From: MPNP01 sp026710155
GTDB lineage: Bacteria > Pseudomonadota > Alphaproteobacteria > Rhodobacterales > Rhodobacteraceae
Reading direction: 5' to 3'
NCBI GenBank assembly: GCA_965200885.1
Contig: OZ241737.1
Coordinates: forward strand, 2,046,001 to 2,110,000
DNA length: 64,000 bases
The position numbers were made by a program, and so were the translations under genes. Below are positions 45,080 through 53,996 of the stretch, one piece after another; positions within the stretch are counted from its first letter, which is position 1; each line of letters opens with the position of its first letter. The notes below the pieces were generated by a model. The model had not been told where the DNA came from. It did no database searches and saw only the letters and a list, made by a program, of their open reading frames with translations.

Positions 45080-47455
45080 ATGCAATACAAAAACAAAACC
45101 TTTCCATTATTACCCTTGAGAGATATTGTTGTTTTCCCGTATATGGTTGCACCACTGTATGTCGGAAGGAAAATGTCCATAGTGGCTTTGGAGCAGACCG
45201 TAAACAGCGCAGATGAAAAATTGATCCTGTGCGCCCAGCGTGAACAGGATTCAGAGTTTACCGACCCGTCATTTGTTTATGATGTCGGTGTGGTGGCCAA
45301 GATAGTTCAACTGATTAAACTTCCCGATGGCACCATCAAGGTCATGGTCGCTGCTTCCGAAAGGGTCAAGATTACTGAACGGAATACTGAAAACAATTAT
45401 ATTGAAGTCAGAGTCGAGCCTTACGAAGATATTCTTGAAAACCCCGCCAAACTTAAAGTTTACCTGAAAACGGCCAGAGAATCATTCAAGAAATATGCAT
45501 CGGTTAAAAAGACGATTAGCAACGAAGTGGCTTCGCAGGTGGCCAGCGTGGAAGATCCTTCGAAATTTGCCGATTTGGTTGCTGGTGCCTTGAGTTCGGA
45601 AGTTTCGGTCATGCAAACACTGCTTGAAAATCGAGATGTGGGAGATCGATTAAAAAATATCATCGAAATCCTGGAAGCAGAAATTTCACTGCTTGATTTT
45701 GAAATGGATATTAAGAGCAAGGTCAAGTCCCGCATGGAAAAAACCCATAGGGAGTATTTCCTTAATGAACAGATGAGAGCCATACAGAAGGAACTTGGTG
45801 AACAGGAGGAAACATCTGAAGTAGAGGAACTTGAAGACAGAATCAACAAAACAAAATTCTCCGAGGAGGCCAAGGCCAAAGCTTTGGGTGAATTGAAAAA
45901 AATCAAAGCCTCCAATTCCAATGGTCCAGAAGTTCAGGTATCACGAAATTACCTGGAGTGGTTGCTTGAAATTCCATGGGGTGAAAGAAAGGATATTGAA
46001 ATAGATATTCCCAGTGCCGAGAAAATACTTGATGAGGATCACTTCGGTTTGGATAAGGTCAAGGAAAGGATTGTCGAGTTTATTGCCGTCCAGAAAAGAA
46101 AGAGCAATGTTGGTGGATCCATATTGTGTCTGGTAGGCCCTCCCGGGGTCGGCAAAACCTCGCTTGGGCAGTCAGTTGCCAAAGCAACCGGCAGGGAATT
46201 CGTCAGGATTTCCCTTGGTGGCTTGAATGATGAGGCCGAAATCAGGGGGCACCGAAGAACCTATATCGGTTCCATGCCTGGTCGGATCATCAAGTCCTTT
46301 CGAAAAAGAAAATCCATCAATCCACTCATTTTGCTTGATGAAATAGACAAGATGGGAGCTGGAAGAGGTGACCCTGCAAGTGCCATGCTTGAGGTTCTTG
46401 ATCCAGAACAGAACAACAAGTTCCATGACAATTACCTTGATGTGGATTATGATCTTTCCGAGGTCATGTTCATAACTACGGCCAATTACCTTCAACATAT
46501 TCCGGAACCATTGAGAGACAGGATGGAAATCATTAATCTTGACGGTTATACGGAAGATGAAAAACTCCAGATTGCCAAGAGACATCTGATTCCCGAACTG
46601 AAGGAGACCCAAGGCATTCAACGTGGCGAATTCAAAATGAGTGATCGGGTTGTTGAGGAAATCATAAGGAAATATACCCGTGAAGCCGGTGTTCGAAACC
46701 TCAAGCGTGAATTGGAAAAGGTCATGCGGAAATCCCTTACCCAGATTGTCCGCGGTGATAAGAAAAGCGTCGGTGTTTCCTTAAAAAATATTGAAAGTTT
46801 CCTTGGACTTGAAAAATTCCGTTACGGTCTGGCCGAAGAAAAAGATATTGTTGGTGTTGCCACAGGGCTGGCCTGGACCCAGGCGGGCGGCGATTTGTTA
46901 CTGATCGAATCAACCGTCGTCCCTGGCAGTGGAAAAATAAATGCCACTGGTACCCTGGGCAAGGTCATGAAGGAATCGATCACGGCGGCTACCTCCTATG
47001 TCCAGTCAATTGCTCTTCAAATTGGAGTTGATCCTTCACATTTCAAAACGATCGATATTCATGTTCATGTTCCGGAAGGCGCTACGCCCAAGGAAGGACC
47101 TTCAGCTGGCGTTGGCATGGTGACCTCGGTGGTTTCTGTTTTGACAGGCATACCGATCAGGAAAGATGTTGCCATGACTGGCGAAGTTACACTGAGGGGA
47201 AGGGTACTTCCCATTGGCGGATTGAAAGCAAAATTGTTGGCTGCCGTGAGAGGGGGCATCAAAACCGTGATCATCCCCGTAGGCAATAAAAAGGACCTTT
47301 ACGAAATTTCCGAGGATATCAAAGCGCCATTGGAGATAATTCCGGTTTCAAATGTTTTCGATGTGTTGAGAATTGCCCTTACGGAAAAATTGCGACCGTT
47401 GGACAAAATCAGTATTGAAAGTACCGAATCCAGCCATCAGCCAACCATCAACTGA
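45080..47455 (+). CDS. lon: ATP-dependent protease La (Lon)
   Basis: Homo-oligomeric AAA+ serine protease of 791 residues. The N-terminal substrate-binding domain covers residues ~1-200 (FPLLPLRDIVVFPYMVAPL). Walker A is GPPGVGKTSLG (residue ~355), Walker B is PLILLDEIDKMG, and arginine-finger region IPEPLRDRMEII follows. The proteolytic domain has the catalytic Ser in PKEGPSAGVGM (residue ~676) and the Lys in GLKAKLLAAVRGG. Normal length and intact. Followed by two tRNA genes. Confidence 0.98.
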   Translation: MQYKNKTFPLLPLRDIVVFPYMVAPLYVGRKMSIVALEQTVNSADEKLILCAQREQDSEFTDPSFVYDVGVVAKIVQLIKLPDGTIKVMVAASERVKITERNTENNYIEVRVEPYEDILENPAKLKVYLKTARESFKKYASVKKTISNEVASQVASVEDPSKFADLVAGALSSEVSVMQTLLENRDVGDRLKNIIEILEAEISLLDFEMDIKSKVKSRMEKTHREYFLNEQMRAIQKELGEQEETSEVEELEDRINKTKFSEEAKAKALGELKKIKASNSNGPEVQVSRNYLEWLLEIPWGERKDIEIDIPSAEKILDEDHFGLDKVKERIVEFIAVQKRKSNVGGSILCLVGPPGVGKTSLGQSVAKATGREFVRISLGGLNDEAEIRGHRRTYIGSMPGRIIKSFRKRKSINPLILLDEIDKMGAGRGDPASAMLEVLDPEQNNKFHDNYLDVDYDLSEVMFITTANYLQHIPEPLRDRMEIINLDGYTEDEKLQIAKRHLIPELKETQGIQRGEFKMSDRVVEEIIRKYTREAGVRNLKRELEKVMRKSLTQIVRGDKKSVGVSLKNIESFLGLEKFRYGLAEEKDIVGVATGLAWTQAGGDLLLIESTVVPGSGKINATGTLGKVMKESITAATSYVQSIALQIGVDPSHFKTIDIHVHVPEGATPKEGPSAGVGMVTSVVSVLTGIPIRKDVAMTGEVTLRGRVLPIGGLKAKLLAAVRGGIKTVIIPVGNKKDLYEISEDIKAPLEIIPVSNVFDVLRIALTEKLRPLDKISIESTESSHQPTIN

Positions 47456-47625
47456 TTTGTATCAATGATCATCAGGTTGGGAAGGATTGCCAAGGGTTCG
47501 GGGAGGAAATTCAATCAAGTCCAACATCAAGCCAATTCATCAGGTTTGCACCAAAAAAATAATATTGAAATTGAAAATAAATATTCCAAATGGAGTAGAT
47601 AAATTGGTAGATCATATTAAGTGAA

Positions 47626-47701
47626 GGGTGATTAGCTCAGCTGGTAGAGCACTTCGTTTACACCGAAGGGGTCGGGAGTTCGAACCTCTCATCACCCACC
47701 A
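47626..47701 (+). tRNA. tRNA-Val (anticodon TAC)
   Basis: A 76 nt cloverleaf with acceptor GGGTGAT pairing with ATCACCC, D arm GCTCAGCTGGTAGAGC, anticodon stem CTTCG/CGAAG enclosing TTTACAC (anticodon TAC), and T arm GGGAGTTCGAACCTCT. Discriminator A and an encoded CCA. Confidence 0.95.
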
Positions 47702-47800
47702 TTTTAAATTATTGGCCAATCAGGTATGATTTACCTTGGGCAGGAAATGATACTTGACAAAGTTTAACGCCTGATTTATCCAAAGTTGGATAATAAATTA

Positions 47801-47878
47801 GTGGCTGTAGCTCAGTTTGGTTAGAGCGCTGGCCTGTCACGCCAGAGGTCGCGGGTTCGAGTCCCGTCAGCCGCGCCA
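47801..47878 (+). tRNA. tRNA-Asp (anticodon GTC)
   Basis: A 78 nt cloverleaf with acceptor GTGGCTG pairing with CAGCCGC (one G-U), anticodon stem CTGGC/GCCAG with loop CTGTCAC-type giving anticodon GTC, T arm GCGGGTTCGAGTCCCGT, discriminator G and encoded CCA. It is 99 bp after tRNA-Val. Confidence 0.95.
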
Positions 47879-47914
47879 CTACCTTGTTTAACAACAACTT
47901 GGGAATAAGCTCTG

Positions 47915-48703
47915 ATGGTCAAATCGATTAATCCCAGGTTTTGGTTCCCGAGAATACCGGAAATCCAATGGGTTGGCTTGTATTGCCTGATACTCACCTC
48001 ATGGTTTGCCCTGTTTCTTTTTGGTATCTACCAGTCCCACCACCCAGTTAACCTTTTTGATCTTGATGACCTGATTGGGTCCTTGATCCGCCCACATTAC
48101 CATCATCTAGATTTCAGGTTCCTGTTCGGCATGTGGGGAATCATGGCCTTGGCCATGATGTTGCCCAGTTTTGTACCAACGCTTCGTGTTTATGATGATC
48201 TAAGGTCTGCCGGATCTGGTTCTGGAGCAGGCTTCTGGGCCCTTACGCTAGGTTATGTTGCTGTCTGGTTGATTTATGCCATAGCCATGACGGCAATACA
48301 GATTTACCTCATTTCCCTAAACATTCTACCTGATGCGATGGATGATTCGAACATATACCCCATTGTAATCTTGTTTTTGCTGGCAGGAATCTATCAATTA
48401 TCCAATTTCAAGGATAGGTGCCTGACATATTGTCGAAATCCACTGCTGATTTTTCTGGCAAGGGGAGAAGTGGGATTGAAAGGTGAGTTTTATTCAGGTA
48501 TCAGATTTGCTGCCTGGTGCCTTGGGTGTTGCTTTTTCCTCATGGCATTATGCCTGATCACCGGTATGATGAATATTGCCTGGATGGGTCTTTTGACCGT
48601 AATAATCACATTAGAAAAATTACCTGATTTGGGAAAATTTGTTTCCCAGCCCTTGGGTATTGTATTGATTGCCACTTCCTTGATAATTTATGTTTTTCAG
48701 TAA
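47915..48703 (+). CDS. DUF2182 family membrane protein
   Basis: A 262-residue integral membrane protein with about six spans. MWGIMALAMMLPSFVPTL, the segment DRCLTYCRNP and AWCLGCCFFLMALCL are the family's Met- and Cys-rich signatures, with TLEKLPDLG near the end. Such proteins are called predicted metal-binding membrane proteins, possibly for copper, but the activity is unproven. A DUF1326 gene follows 18 bp later; the two often occur as a pair. Confidence 0.85.
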   Translation: MVKSINPRFWFPRIPEIQWVGLYCLILTSWFALFLFGIYQSHHPVNLFDLDDLIGSLIRPHYHHLDFRFLFGMWGIMALAMMLPSFVPTLRVYDDLRSAGSGSGAGFWALTLGYVAVWLIYAIAMTAIQIYLISLNILPDAMDDSNIYPIVILFLLAGIYQLSNFKDRCLTYCRNPLLIFLARGEVGLKGEFYSGIRFAAWCLGCCFFLMALCLITGMMNIAWMGLLTVIITLEKLPDLGKFVSQPLGIVLIATSLIIYVFQ

Positions 48704-48721
48704 GAAAATGAGAGCAAATAA

Positions 48722-49423
48722 ATGACGAAAGCCATTTCAAGGGACCGATTGAAGGTTTCCAAACGATTAGACAACCGCCATCCAAGTGCCGAAAAGTCCG
48801 ATCGGGGCATGATTTCCTGGTGCATCAAGGGCGAATTGATATTGAACTGCAACTGCACGGTCTTTTGTCCCTGTGTCATCAGTCTAGGCAGGCATGCACC
48901 GACCGAGGGCTATTGTCAGGCTTGGGCCGGGATTCGAATTGATGAAGGTAATTATGGTGATGAATCTCTTTCGGGATTGAATATAGGTTTGATCCTGGAA
49001 ATACCTGGTCTGATGGCAAGGGGCAATTGGAAAGCGGCAGCATTTATTGATGATAAAGCATCCCACAAGGCCTATCACGGTCTGATCCAGATTTTGACCG
49101 GCAAGGCAAAGGGTACAACCGGTCTCTTCAAAAATCTGGTGAGTGAATTCCTCGGCGCTGAAAGGGCTGAAGTTAGCTTTGAAAAACAAGGTAAGACAAG
49201 AAGACTCAAGGTGGGCAAGAAAATTGATGGTGAAGTTTTTCCGGTCAAGGGAAAAAATCCTGACAAGGACATAGTTGCTGTCAACACAAACTATTGGATG
49301 GGCAGCGACATAACGGTTGCCACGGCCAGCAAGGGACGTGTCAGGGCCTTTGGCCGGGTATGGGATTTTGATGGGCGGTCAGCTGAAATTTGTTCCATAA
49401 ACTGGCAAGGTCCGGAGAGATAA
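48722..49423 (+). CDS. DUF1326 family protein
   Basis: A 233-residue soluble protein. The family motif is SWCIKGELILNCNCTVFCP with three closely spaced cysteines (C-N-C-x4-C-x-C), then HAPTEGYCQAWAGIRIDEGN. A second ATG at 48809 (MISWCIKGE) starts right at the conserved domain and may be the true start. The cysteine cluster suits metal binding (inference). It pairs with the DUF2182 membrane protein upstream and is 8 bp before the dmdA-like gene. Confidence 0.82.
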   Translation: MTKAISRDRLKVSKRLDNRHPSAEKSDRGMISWCIKGELILNCNCTVFCPCVISLGRHAPTEGYCQAWAGIRIDEGNYGDESLSGLNIGLILEIPGLMARGNWKAAAFIDDKASHKAYHGLIQILTGKAKGTTGLFKNLVSEFLGAERAEVSFEKQGKTRRLKVGKKIDGEVFPVKGKNPDKDIVAVNTNYWMGSDITVATASKGRVRAFGRVWDFDGRSAEICSINWQGPER

Positions 49424-49431
49424 GGGATATC

Positions 49432-50541
49432 ATGGGTGATATAAATATATTCCCTTCTGTAAGGGTAAGAAAAACACCCTTTTGGGACCGTGTGGTGGAA
49501 GCGGGAGTTAAATCCTGTTCCGTATACAACAGAATGCTGTTGCCGGTGCATTTTGAAACGGCAGAGATAGATTACTTTCATCTGAAGGAACATGTCCAGC
49601 TATGGGATGTGGCCTGTGAAAGGCAAATCGAGGTAATCGGTCCTGATGCAACAAGATTGATAGAACTTCTTTCACCACGGCCAATAGATAATTTGAAGGT
49701 TGGCAAGTGTTTGTATTTTCCGGTTGTTGATCAGTATGGAGGTATGTTGAATGATCCCGTCCTGCTCAAGTTTTCGGATATCAGATATTGGCTTTCCATT
49801 GCAGATAGCGATTATTTGCTTTGGGTCTTGGCTCTGGCCGCTGCTTTTAATATCAATGCAAGAGTTTTTGAACCCGATGTATCGCCCCTTGGAGTACAGG
49901 GACCAAAATCCGATGAGCTGATGGCACGGGTTTTTGGCAAGGAAATGACCAAGCTGAAATTTTTTGATTTCATGACTTTGGAATTTCAAGGTAAGGAACA
50001 TTATGTTTCCCGTTCGGGTTATTCCAAACAGGGTGGATTTGAGATTTATGTTGAGGGAAGTGAAAACGGTATTCCCATTTGGGATGCTCTGATGGAGGCG
50101 GGTGAAGATCTTTCTGTCAGGGCAGGGGGGCCAAATTATCCTGAGCGGGTCGAGGGTGGCTTGCTTTCATACGGAACCGACATGACCATGAAGCACACTC
50201 CATACGAAAGCGGCTTGGGCAAATATTGTGATGTTCATTCAACCCCAGATTGTATTGGATACGACTCTCTAATGGATGTATTTGAAATTGGCTGGGACAG
50301 GGAAATCAGGTCACTTGCCATCGAGGGGGACAGGGTACCCCTTTGTCATGTTCCCTGGAAAGTAACCGTTGATGGTGAATTTGCCGGTCATGTAACATCG
50401 GTTGTCTGGTCACCGGGATACAAGACCAATGTAGCAATTGGCATGATCGAAAAGGATTTTTGGCACCCGGATACGGAGGTGTTGGTTCATGCCCCCGATC
50501 ATCCAAGAAAAGGAAAAGTCAGACAAAGTTTCTATACTTAA
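49432..50541 (+). CDS. dmdA: DMSP demethylase-like GcvT family protein
   Basis: Folate-binding aminomethyltransferase-fold protein of 369 residues that resembles DmdA, the tetrahydrofolate-dependent enzyme turning dimethylsulfoniopropionate to methylmercaptopropionate. RVRKTPFWDRVVEAGVKSCS and VYNRMLLPVHFET at the N-terminus, LWDVACERQIEVIGPDA, VSPLGVQGPKSDELM, RSGYSKQGGFEIYVEG and ERVEGGLLSYGTDM are in DmdA order. The ATG at 49432 follows AAGGGA at 6 bp. An acuI gene follows 17 bp later, which supports a DMSP role. Some GcvT relatives with other substrates look similar, so substrate is not certain. Confidence 0.72.
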   Translation: MGDINIFPSVRVRKTPFWDRVVEAGVKSCSVYNRMLLPVHFETAEIDYFHLKEHVQLWDVACERQIEVIGPDATRLIELLSPRPIDNLKVGKCLYFPVVDQYGGMLNDPVLLKFSDIRYWLSIADSDYLLWVLALAAAFNINARVFEPDVSPLGVQGPKSDELMARVFGKEMTKLKFFDFMTLEFQGKEHYVSRSGYSKQGGFEIYVEGSENGIPIWDALMEAGEDLSVRAGGPNYPERVEGGLLSYGTDMTMKHTPYESGLGKYCDVHSTPDCIGYDSLMDVFEIGWDREIRSLAIEGDRVPLCHVPWKVTVDGEFAGHVTSVVWSPGYKTNVAIGMIEKDFWHPDTEVLVHAPDHPRKGKVRQSFYT

Positions 50542-50558
50542 GATAAAGGAAAGATATT

Positions 50559-51551
50559 ATGGGATTCTTGGCCCTAGTAGTTGATAAAAATGAAGAAGGT
50601 AAAACATCCGGATCAGTTCAGGAATTGAATATTGAAGACCTGCCGGAAGGAGATGTGACAGTCAAGGTTGATTATTCTACGGTAAATTACAAAGATGGTC
50701 TATGCCTGGGTTCTGGTGGAGGTTTGGTAAGAAATTATCCACATGTTCCGGGAATTGATTTTGCCGGAACCGTTATGGAATCCCGATCTGACGGATTCAT
50801 CAGGGGGGACCGGGTTGTTCTTACCGGATGGAGAGTGGGTGAAGTCTGGTGGGGCGGTTATTCACAGTTTGCCAGGATCAAGTCCGAGTGGTTGGTCAAG
50901 TTGCCTGAGAACATGAGCACCAAAACAGCGATGATTGTTGGAACCGCCGGACTTACGGCCATGCTTGCCATTGATGCCCTGGAAAATCAGGGTATGAAAA
51001 AGGACAACGGCCCTGTGCTTGTAACAGGGGCAACTGGGGGAGTCGGTTCAATTGCAACCCTTTTGCTTTCCCAAATGGGATATGAGGTTGCAGGAGTTAC
51101 CGGAAAAAGTGATTCCGGCGACTATCTCAAGGAATTGGGTGCAAGCAAGGTAATTCCGCGCACCGAAATTGACGAAGTGACCAAAAGACCCCTTGAGAAA
51201 GAACTTTGGGCCGGATGTGTTGATGCCGTCGGTGGCGCCATGCTCGCAAGGGTATTGGGGCAGATGAAATACGGAACTTCCGTTGCGGCAGTTGGATTGG
51301 CTGGTGGAGCACAATTGCCGACAACTGTCATACCATTCCTTTTGAGAGGAGTAAACCTGTTGGGAATTGACAGTGTGATGAGACCCATCAGTGACCGTGT
51401 CAGTGCATGGTCAAAAATCAATCAGTATCTGGATATTTCCAAACTGGAGAATGTGGTTGAGATTAGATCCCTTGCTGATCTTCCTGATTTGGGCAAGTCA
51501 ATTCTCAAGGGGGAAATAAGGGGAAGAACAGTCATTGATGTCAATGGCTAA
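50559..51551 (+). CDS. acuI: Acrylyl-CoA reductase (NADPH), AcuI/YhdH family
   Basis: Zinc-free MDR oxidoreductase of 330 residues that reduces acryloyl-CoA to propionyl-CoA. VDYSTVNYKDGLCLGSGG and HVPGIDFAGTV match the family's substrate domain; LVTGATGGVGSIATLLLSQM is the nucleotide-binding motif; LLRGVNLLGIDSVMRP is diagnostic of AcuI/YhdH. In DMSP-using marine bacteria this gene is often beside dmdA, as here, where it detoxifies acrylate made in the cleavage pathway. Intact. Confidence 0.93.
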   Translation: MGFLALVVDKNEEGKTSGSVQELNIEDLPEGDVTVKVDYSTVNYKDGLCLGSGGGLVRNYPHVPGIDFAGTVMESRSDGFIRGDRVVLTGWRVGEVWWGGYSQFARIKSEWLVKLPENMSTKTAMIVGTAGLTAMLAIDALENQGMKKDNGPVLVTGATGGVGSIATLLLSQMGYEVAGVTGKSDSGDYLKELGASKVIPRTEIDEVTKRPLEKELWAGCVDAVGGAMLARVLGQMKYGTSVAAVGLAGGAQLPTTVIPFLLRGVNLLGIDSVMRPISDRVSAWSKINQYLDISKLENVVEIRSLADLPDLGKSILKGEIRGRTVIDVNG

Positions 51552-51592
51552 CCTGAATCATCCACGATTGTTTCATCTATTCATGTTTTTTA

Positions 51593-53764
51593 TTGGTCAT
51601 TGCAGTGTCAAGAAAGATTCACCATACAATTTCAATTGATAGGTCATTTGCAGGATTCATCGAAGAGAAAGTACTACCCGGTACCGGTGTGTCCAAGGAA
51701 GTATTCTGGGATGGATTGGCGTCACTGATTGAGGAATTCGATGACAAAAACAAGAAACTTGTTGCTTTCAGAGACAAGTTGCAATCTCAAATTGATGATT
51801 GGCATTTGCAGGCAGGAAACCGGCAATTCGACAAGCAAAAATACAAGACCTTTTTGAGCGAGATCGGGTATTTGGTGGATGAGGGTCCAGATTTCAGTAT
51901 TCAAACCACAAGGATTGACCATGAGATCGCTTCCATTGCCGGACCTCAACTGGTCGTTCCGATAACCAATGCCAGATTTGCCATTAATGCCATCAATGCC
52001 CGATGGAATTCACTTTATAATGCCCTTTATGGAACAAATGTTCTGGGTAGGCCGGTCGGACAGGATTTTGATGCCGAACATGCCGGGAAAGTCATAGAGT
52101 GGACCAAGGATTTTCTGGATAGTGTCTTTCCTCTGGCTAGTGATAGCCACAAGAATGCCAAGGGATATTCCATTTTGGATGACACTCTGGTTGTCCAGGT
52201 GCCATCAGGAGATACCAGGCTGGTTGATAAATCACAATTGGTTGGCTACACCGGTGAGCCATCAAATCCGGAAAGCGTTCTTTTGCAAAGGAACGGCATA
52301 CACCTCATCATGGTTTTTGATCGAAATGATATCATTGGGAAGACAGATCCTGCAGGTATGACTGATGTGGTTTTGGAATCAGCCATAACCACCATTCTTG
52401 ATTGTGAGGATTCGGTAGCCGTAGTTGACGCGGAGGATAAAATTCTGGCCTACGAAAACTGGCTGGGAATAATGAAAGGTGATCTGGTAGCCGAATTTGA
52501 AAAGGATGGAGTAAATATTACCAGGGTAATCAAGCAGAATAAGGAATTCGTGACTCCCAAAGGAGATAAACTGGCCCTCAAGGGACAGGCATTGTTGCTT
52601 ATTCGAAATTCGGCTTCGCACATCAATACCGACATCGTAACCGATTTAAATGGAAATCAAGTTGGTGAAACCATTCTTGATGCCCTTTGCACCACCCTCA
52701 TTGGTTTGCATGATCTCAGGGGTTCAAATTGGAATTCACGGGAAGGTTCGATTTACATAGTTAAACCCAAAATGCATGGACCAGATGAAGTTGCCTTGGC
52801 TGACCGGTTATTTTCCAGGGTGGAGAAAATCCTGGACTTGGAACAGTATACGGTAAAGATTGGTATAATGGATGAGGAAAGACGAACCACGGTCAATTTA
52901 AAGGAATGCATCAGGGCTGCCAGGAAGAGGGTGGCTTTTATCAATACCGGGTTTTTGGACAGAACGGGAGATGAAATCCATACATCCTTCATGATGGGAC
53001 CTTTCCTTCGCAAGGGAAGTTTAAAACAGGCTCCATGGTTGCCAGCGTACGAAAACTGGAATGTCGATGTGGGTTTGAACTGCGGTTTGAAAGGCAAGAG
53101 TCAAATTGGCAAGGGTATGTGGGCAATGCCCGATTTGATGAAGGAAATGCTTGAGCAAAAGATTGAACATCCATTGGCTGGTGCGAATACGGCCTGGGTA
53201 CCAAGTCCTACCGCAGCCACACTCCATGCCGTTCATTATTTCAAGGTTGATGTCAAGGAAATCCAAGACCGATTACTCGATGGCGGACCACGTTCTTCAC
53301 TCGATACCATTCTGCAAATTCCAGTCGCCGGTGAGGTTGATTGGACAGAGGATGAAATACTGCAGGAGGTCAGGAACAATTTACAAGGCATCCTCGGGTA
53401 TGTTGTCAGATGGGTTGATCACGGCATAGGGTGTTCTAAGATACCCGATGTTAACAATGTTGGATTGATGGAAGATAGAGCCACCTGTCGCATATCCTCT
53501 CAGCATGTTGCAAATTGGCTTCATCACGGGATAGTGGATAAGGAAACCGTAATGAATTCGATGAAGGAAATGGCCAAGGTCGTTGATGGTCAAAACAAGG
53601 AAGACCTCAACTATAATCCCATGGCACCCACCTTTGACGGAGAAGCATTTAAGGCAGTTTGTGATCTGGTATTCAAGGGAGATATCCAATCCTCGGGATA
53701 CACTGAATTCATTCTTCATCAAAGAAGGCTGGAACAAAAAGAGAAGATGGGGCCAGGACAGTAA
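51593..53764 (+). CDS. glcB: Malate synthase G
   Basis: Condenses glyoxylate with acetyl-CoA to malate; 723 residues, the length of the G isoform. TILDCEDSVAVVDAEDKILA is the metal-binding region (Glu and Asp ligands). LRGSNWNSREGSIYIVKPKM and IGIMDEERRTTVNLKECI follow, with the catalytic Asp expected in the C-terminal VEDRATCRISSQH-like segment (LMEDRATCRISSQH). The start is a TTG at 51593 or a GTG at 51605; neither has a strong ribosome site. It is 42 bp after acuI. Confidence 0.96.
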   Translation: MVIAVSRKIHHTISIDRSFAGFIEEKVLPGTGVSKEVFWDGLASLIEEFDDKNKKLVAFRDKLQSQIDDWHLQAGNRQFDKQKYKTFLSEIGYLVDEGPDFSIQTTRIDHEIASIAGPQLVVPITNARFAINAINARWNSLYNALYGTNVLGRPVGQDFDAEHAGKVIEWTKDFLDSVFPLASDSHKNAKGYSILDDTLVVQVPSGDTRLVDKSQLVGYTGEPSNPESVLLQRNGIHLIMVFDRNDIIGKTDPAGMTDVVLESAITTILDCEDSVAVVDAEDKILAYENWLGIMKGDLVAEFEKDGVNITRVIKQNKEFVTPKGDKLALKGQALLLIRNSASHINTDIVTDLNGNQVGETILDALCTTLIGLHDLRGSNWNSREGSIYIVKPKMHGPDEVALADRLFSRVEKILDLEQYTVKIGIMDEERRTTVNLKECIRAARKRVAFINTGFLDRTGDEIHTSFMMGPFLRKGSLKQAPWLPAYENWNVDVGLNCGLKGKSQIGKGMWAMPDLMKEMLEQKIEHPLAGANTAWVPSPTAATLHAVHYFKVDVKEIQDRLLDGGPRSSLDTILQIPVAGEVDWTEDEILQEVRNNLQGILGYVVRWVDHGIGCSKIPDVNNVGLMEDRATCRISSQHVANWLHHGIVDKETVMNSMKEMAKVVDGQNKEDLNYNPMAPTFDGEAFKAVCDLVFKGDIQSSGYTEFILHQRRLEQKEKMGPGQ

Positions 53765-53778
53765 ATTTCAAACTTGCC

Positions 53779-53804
53779 AGGGAAATTTCTTTCCCTCTGT
53801 TTTG
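53779..53804 (+). terminator. Candidate intrinsic terminator after glcB
   Basis: A perfect 7 bp stem AGGGAAA/TTTCCCT with a 4-base loop TTTC, followed by CTGTTTTG. It lies 15 bp after the glcB stop. The T run is short, so this is a moderate call. Confidence 0.45.
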
Positions 53805-53996
53805 AATACTTGCAAGCAGCAAAACCTGTTTGTTGAATTGCTGATCAAAAAAAGGGGACCAAACTTCAGAAAAATTCGAAGGAAAAACCTGTTTTACATT
53901 CATAAAGGATTTGCTTATGTTACCCAACTTATTCCTTCGGAGTGAGAATCAATCTATTTGAAACAACACCCTAATTACATCTATTTGGAGAAAATC

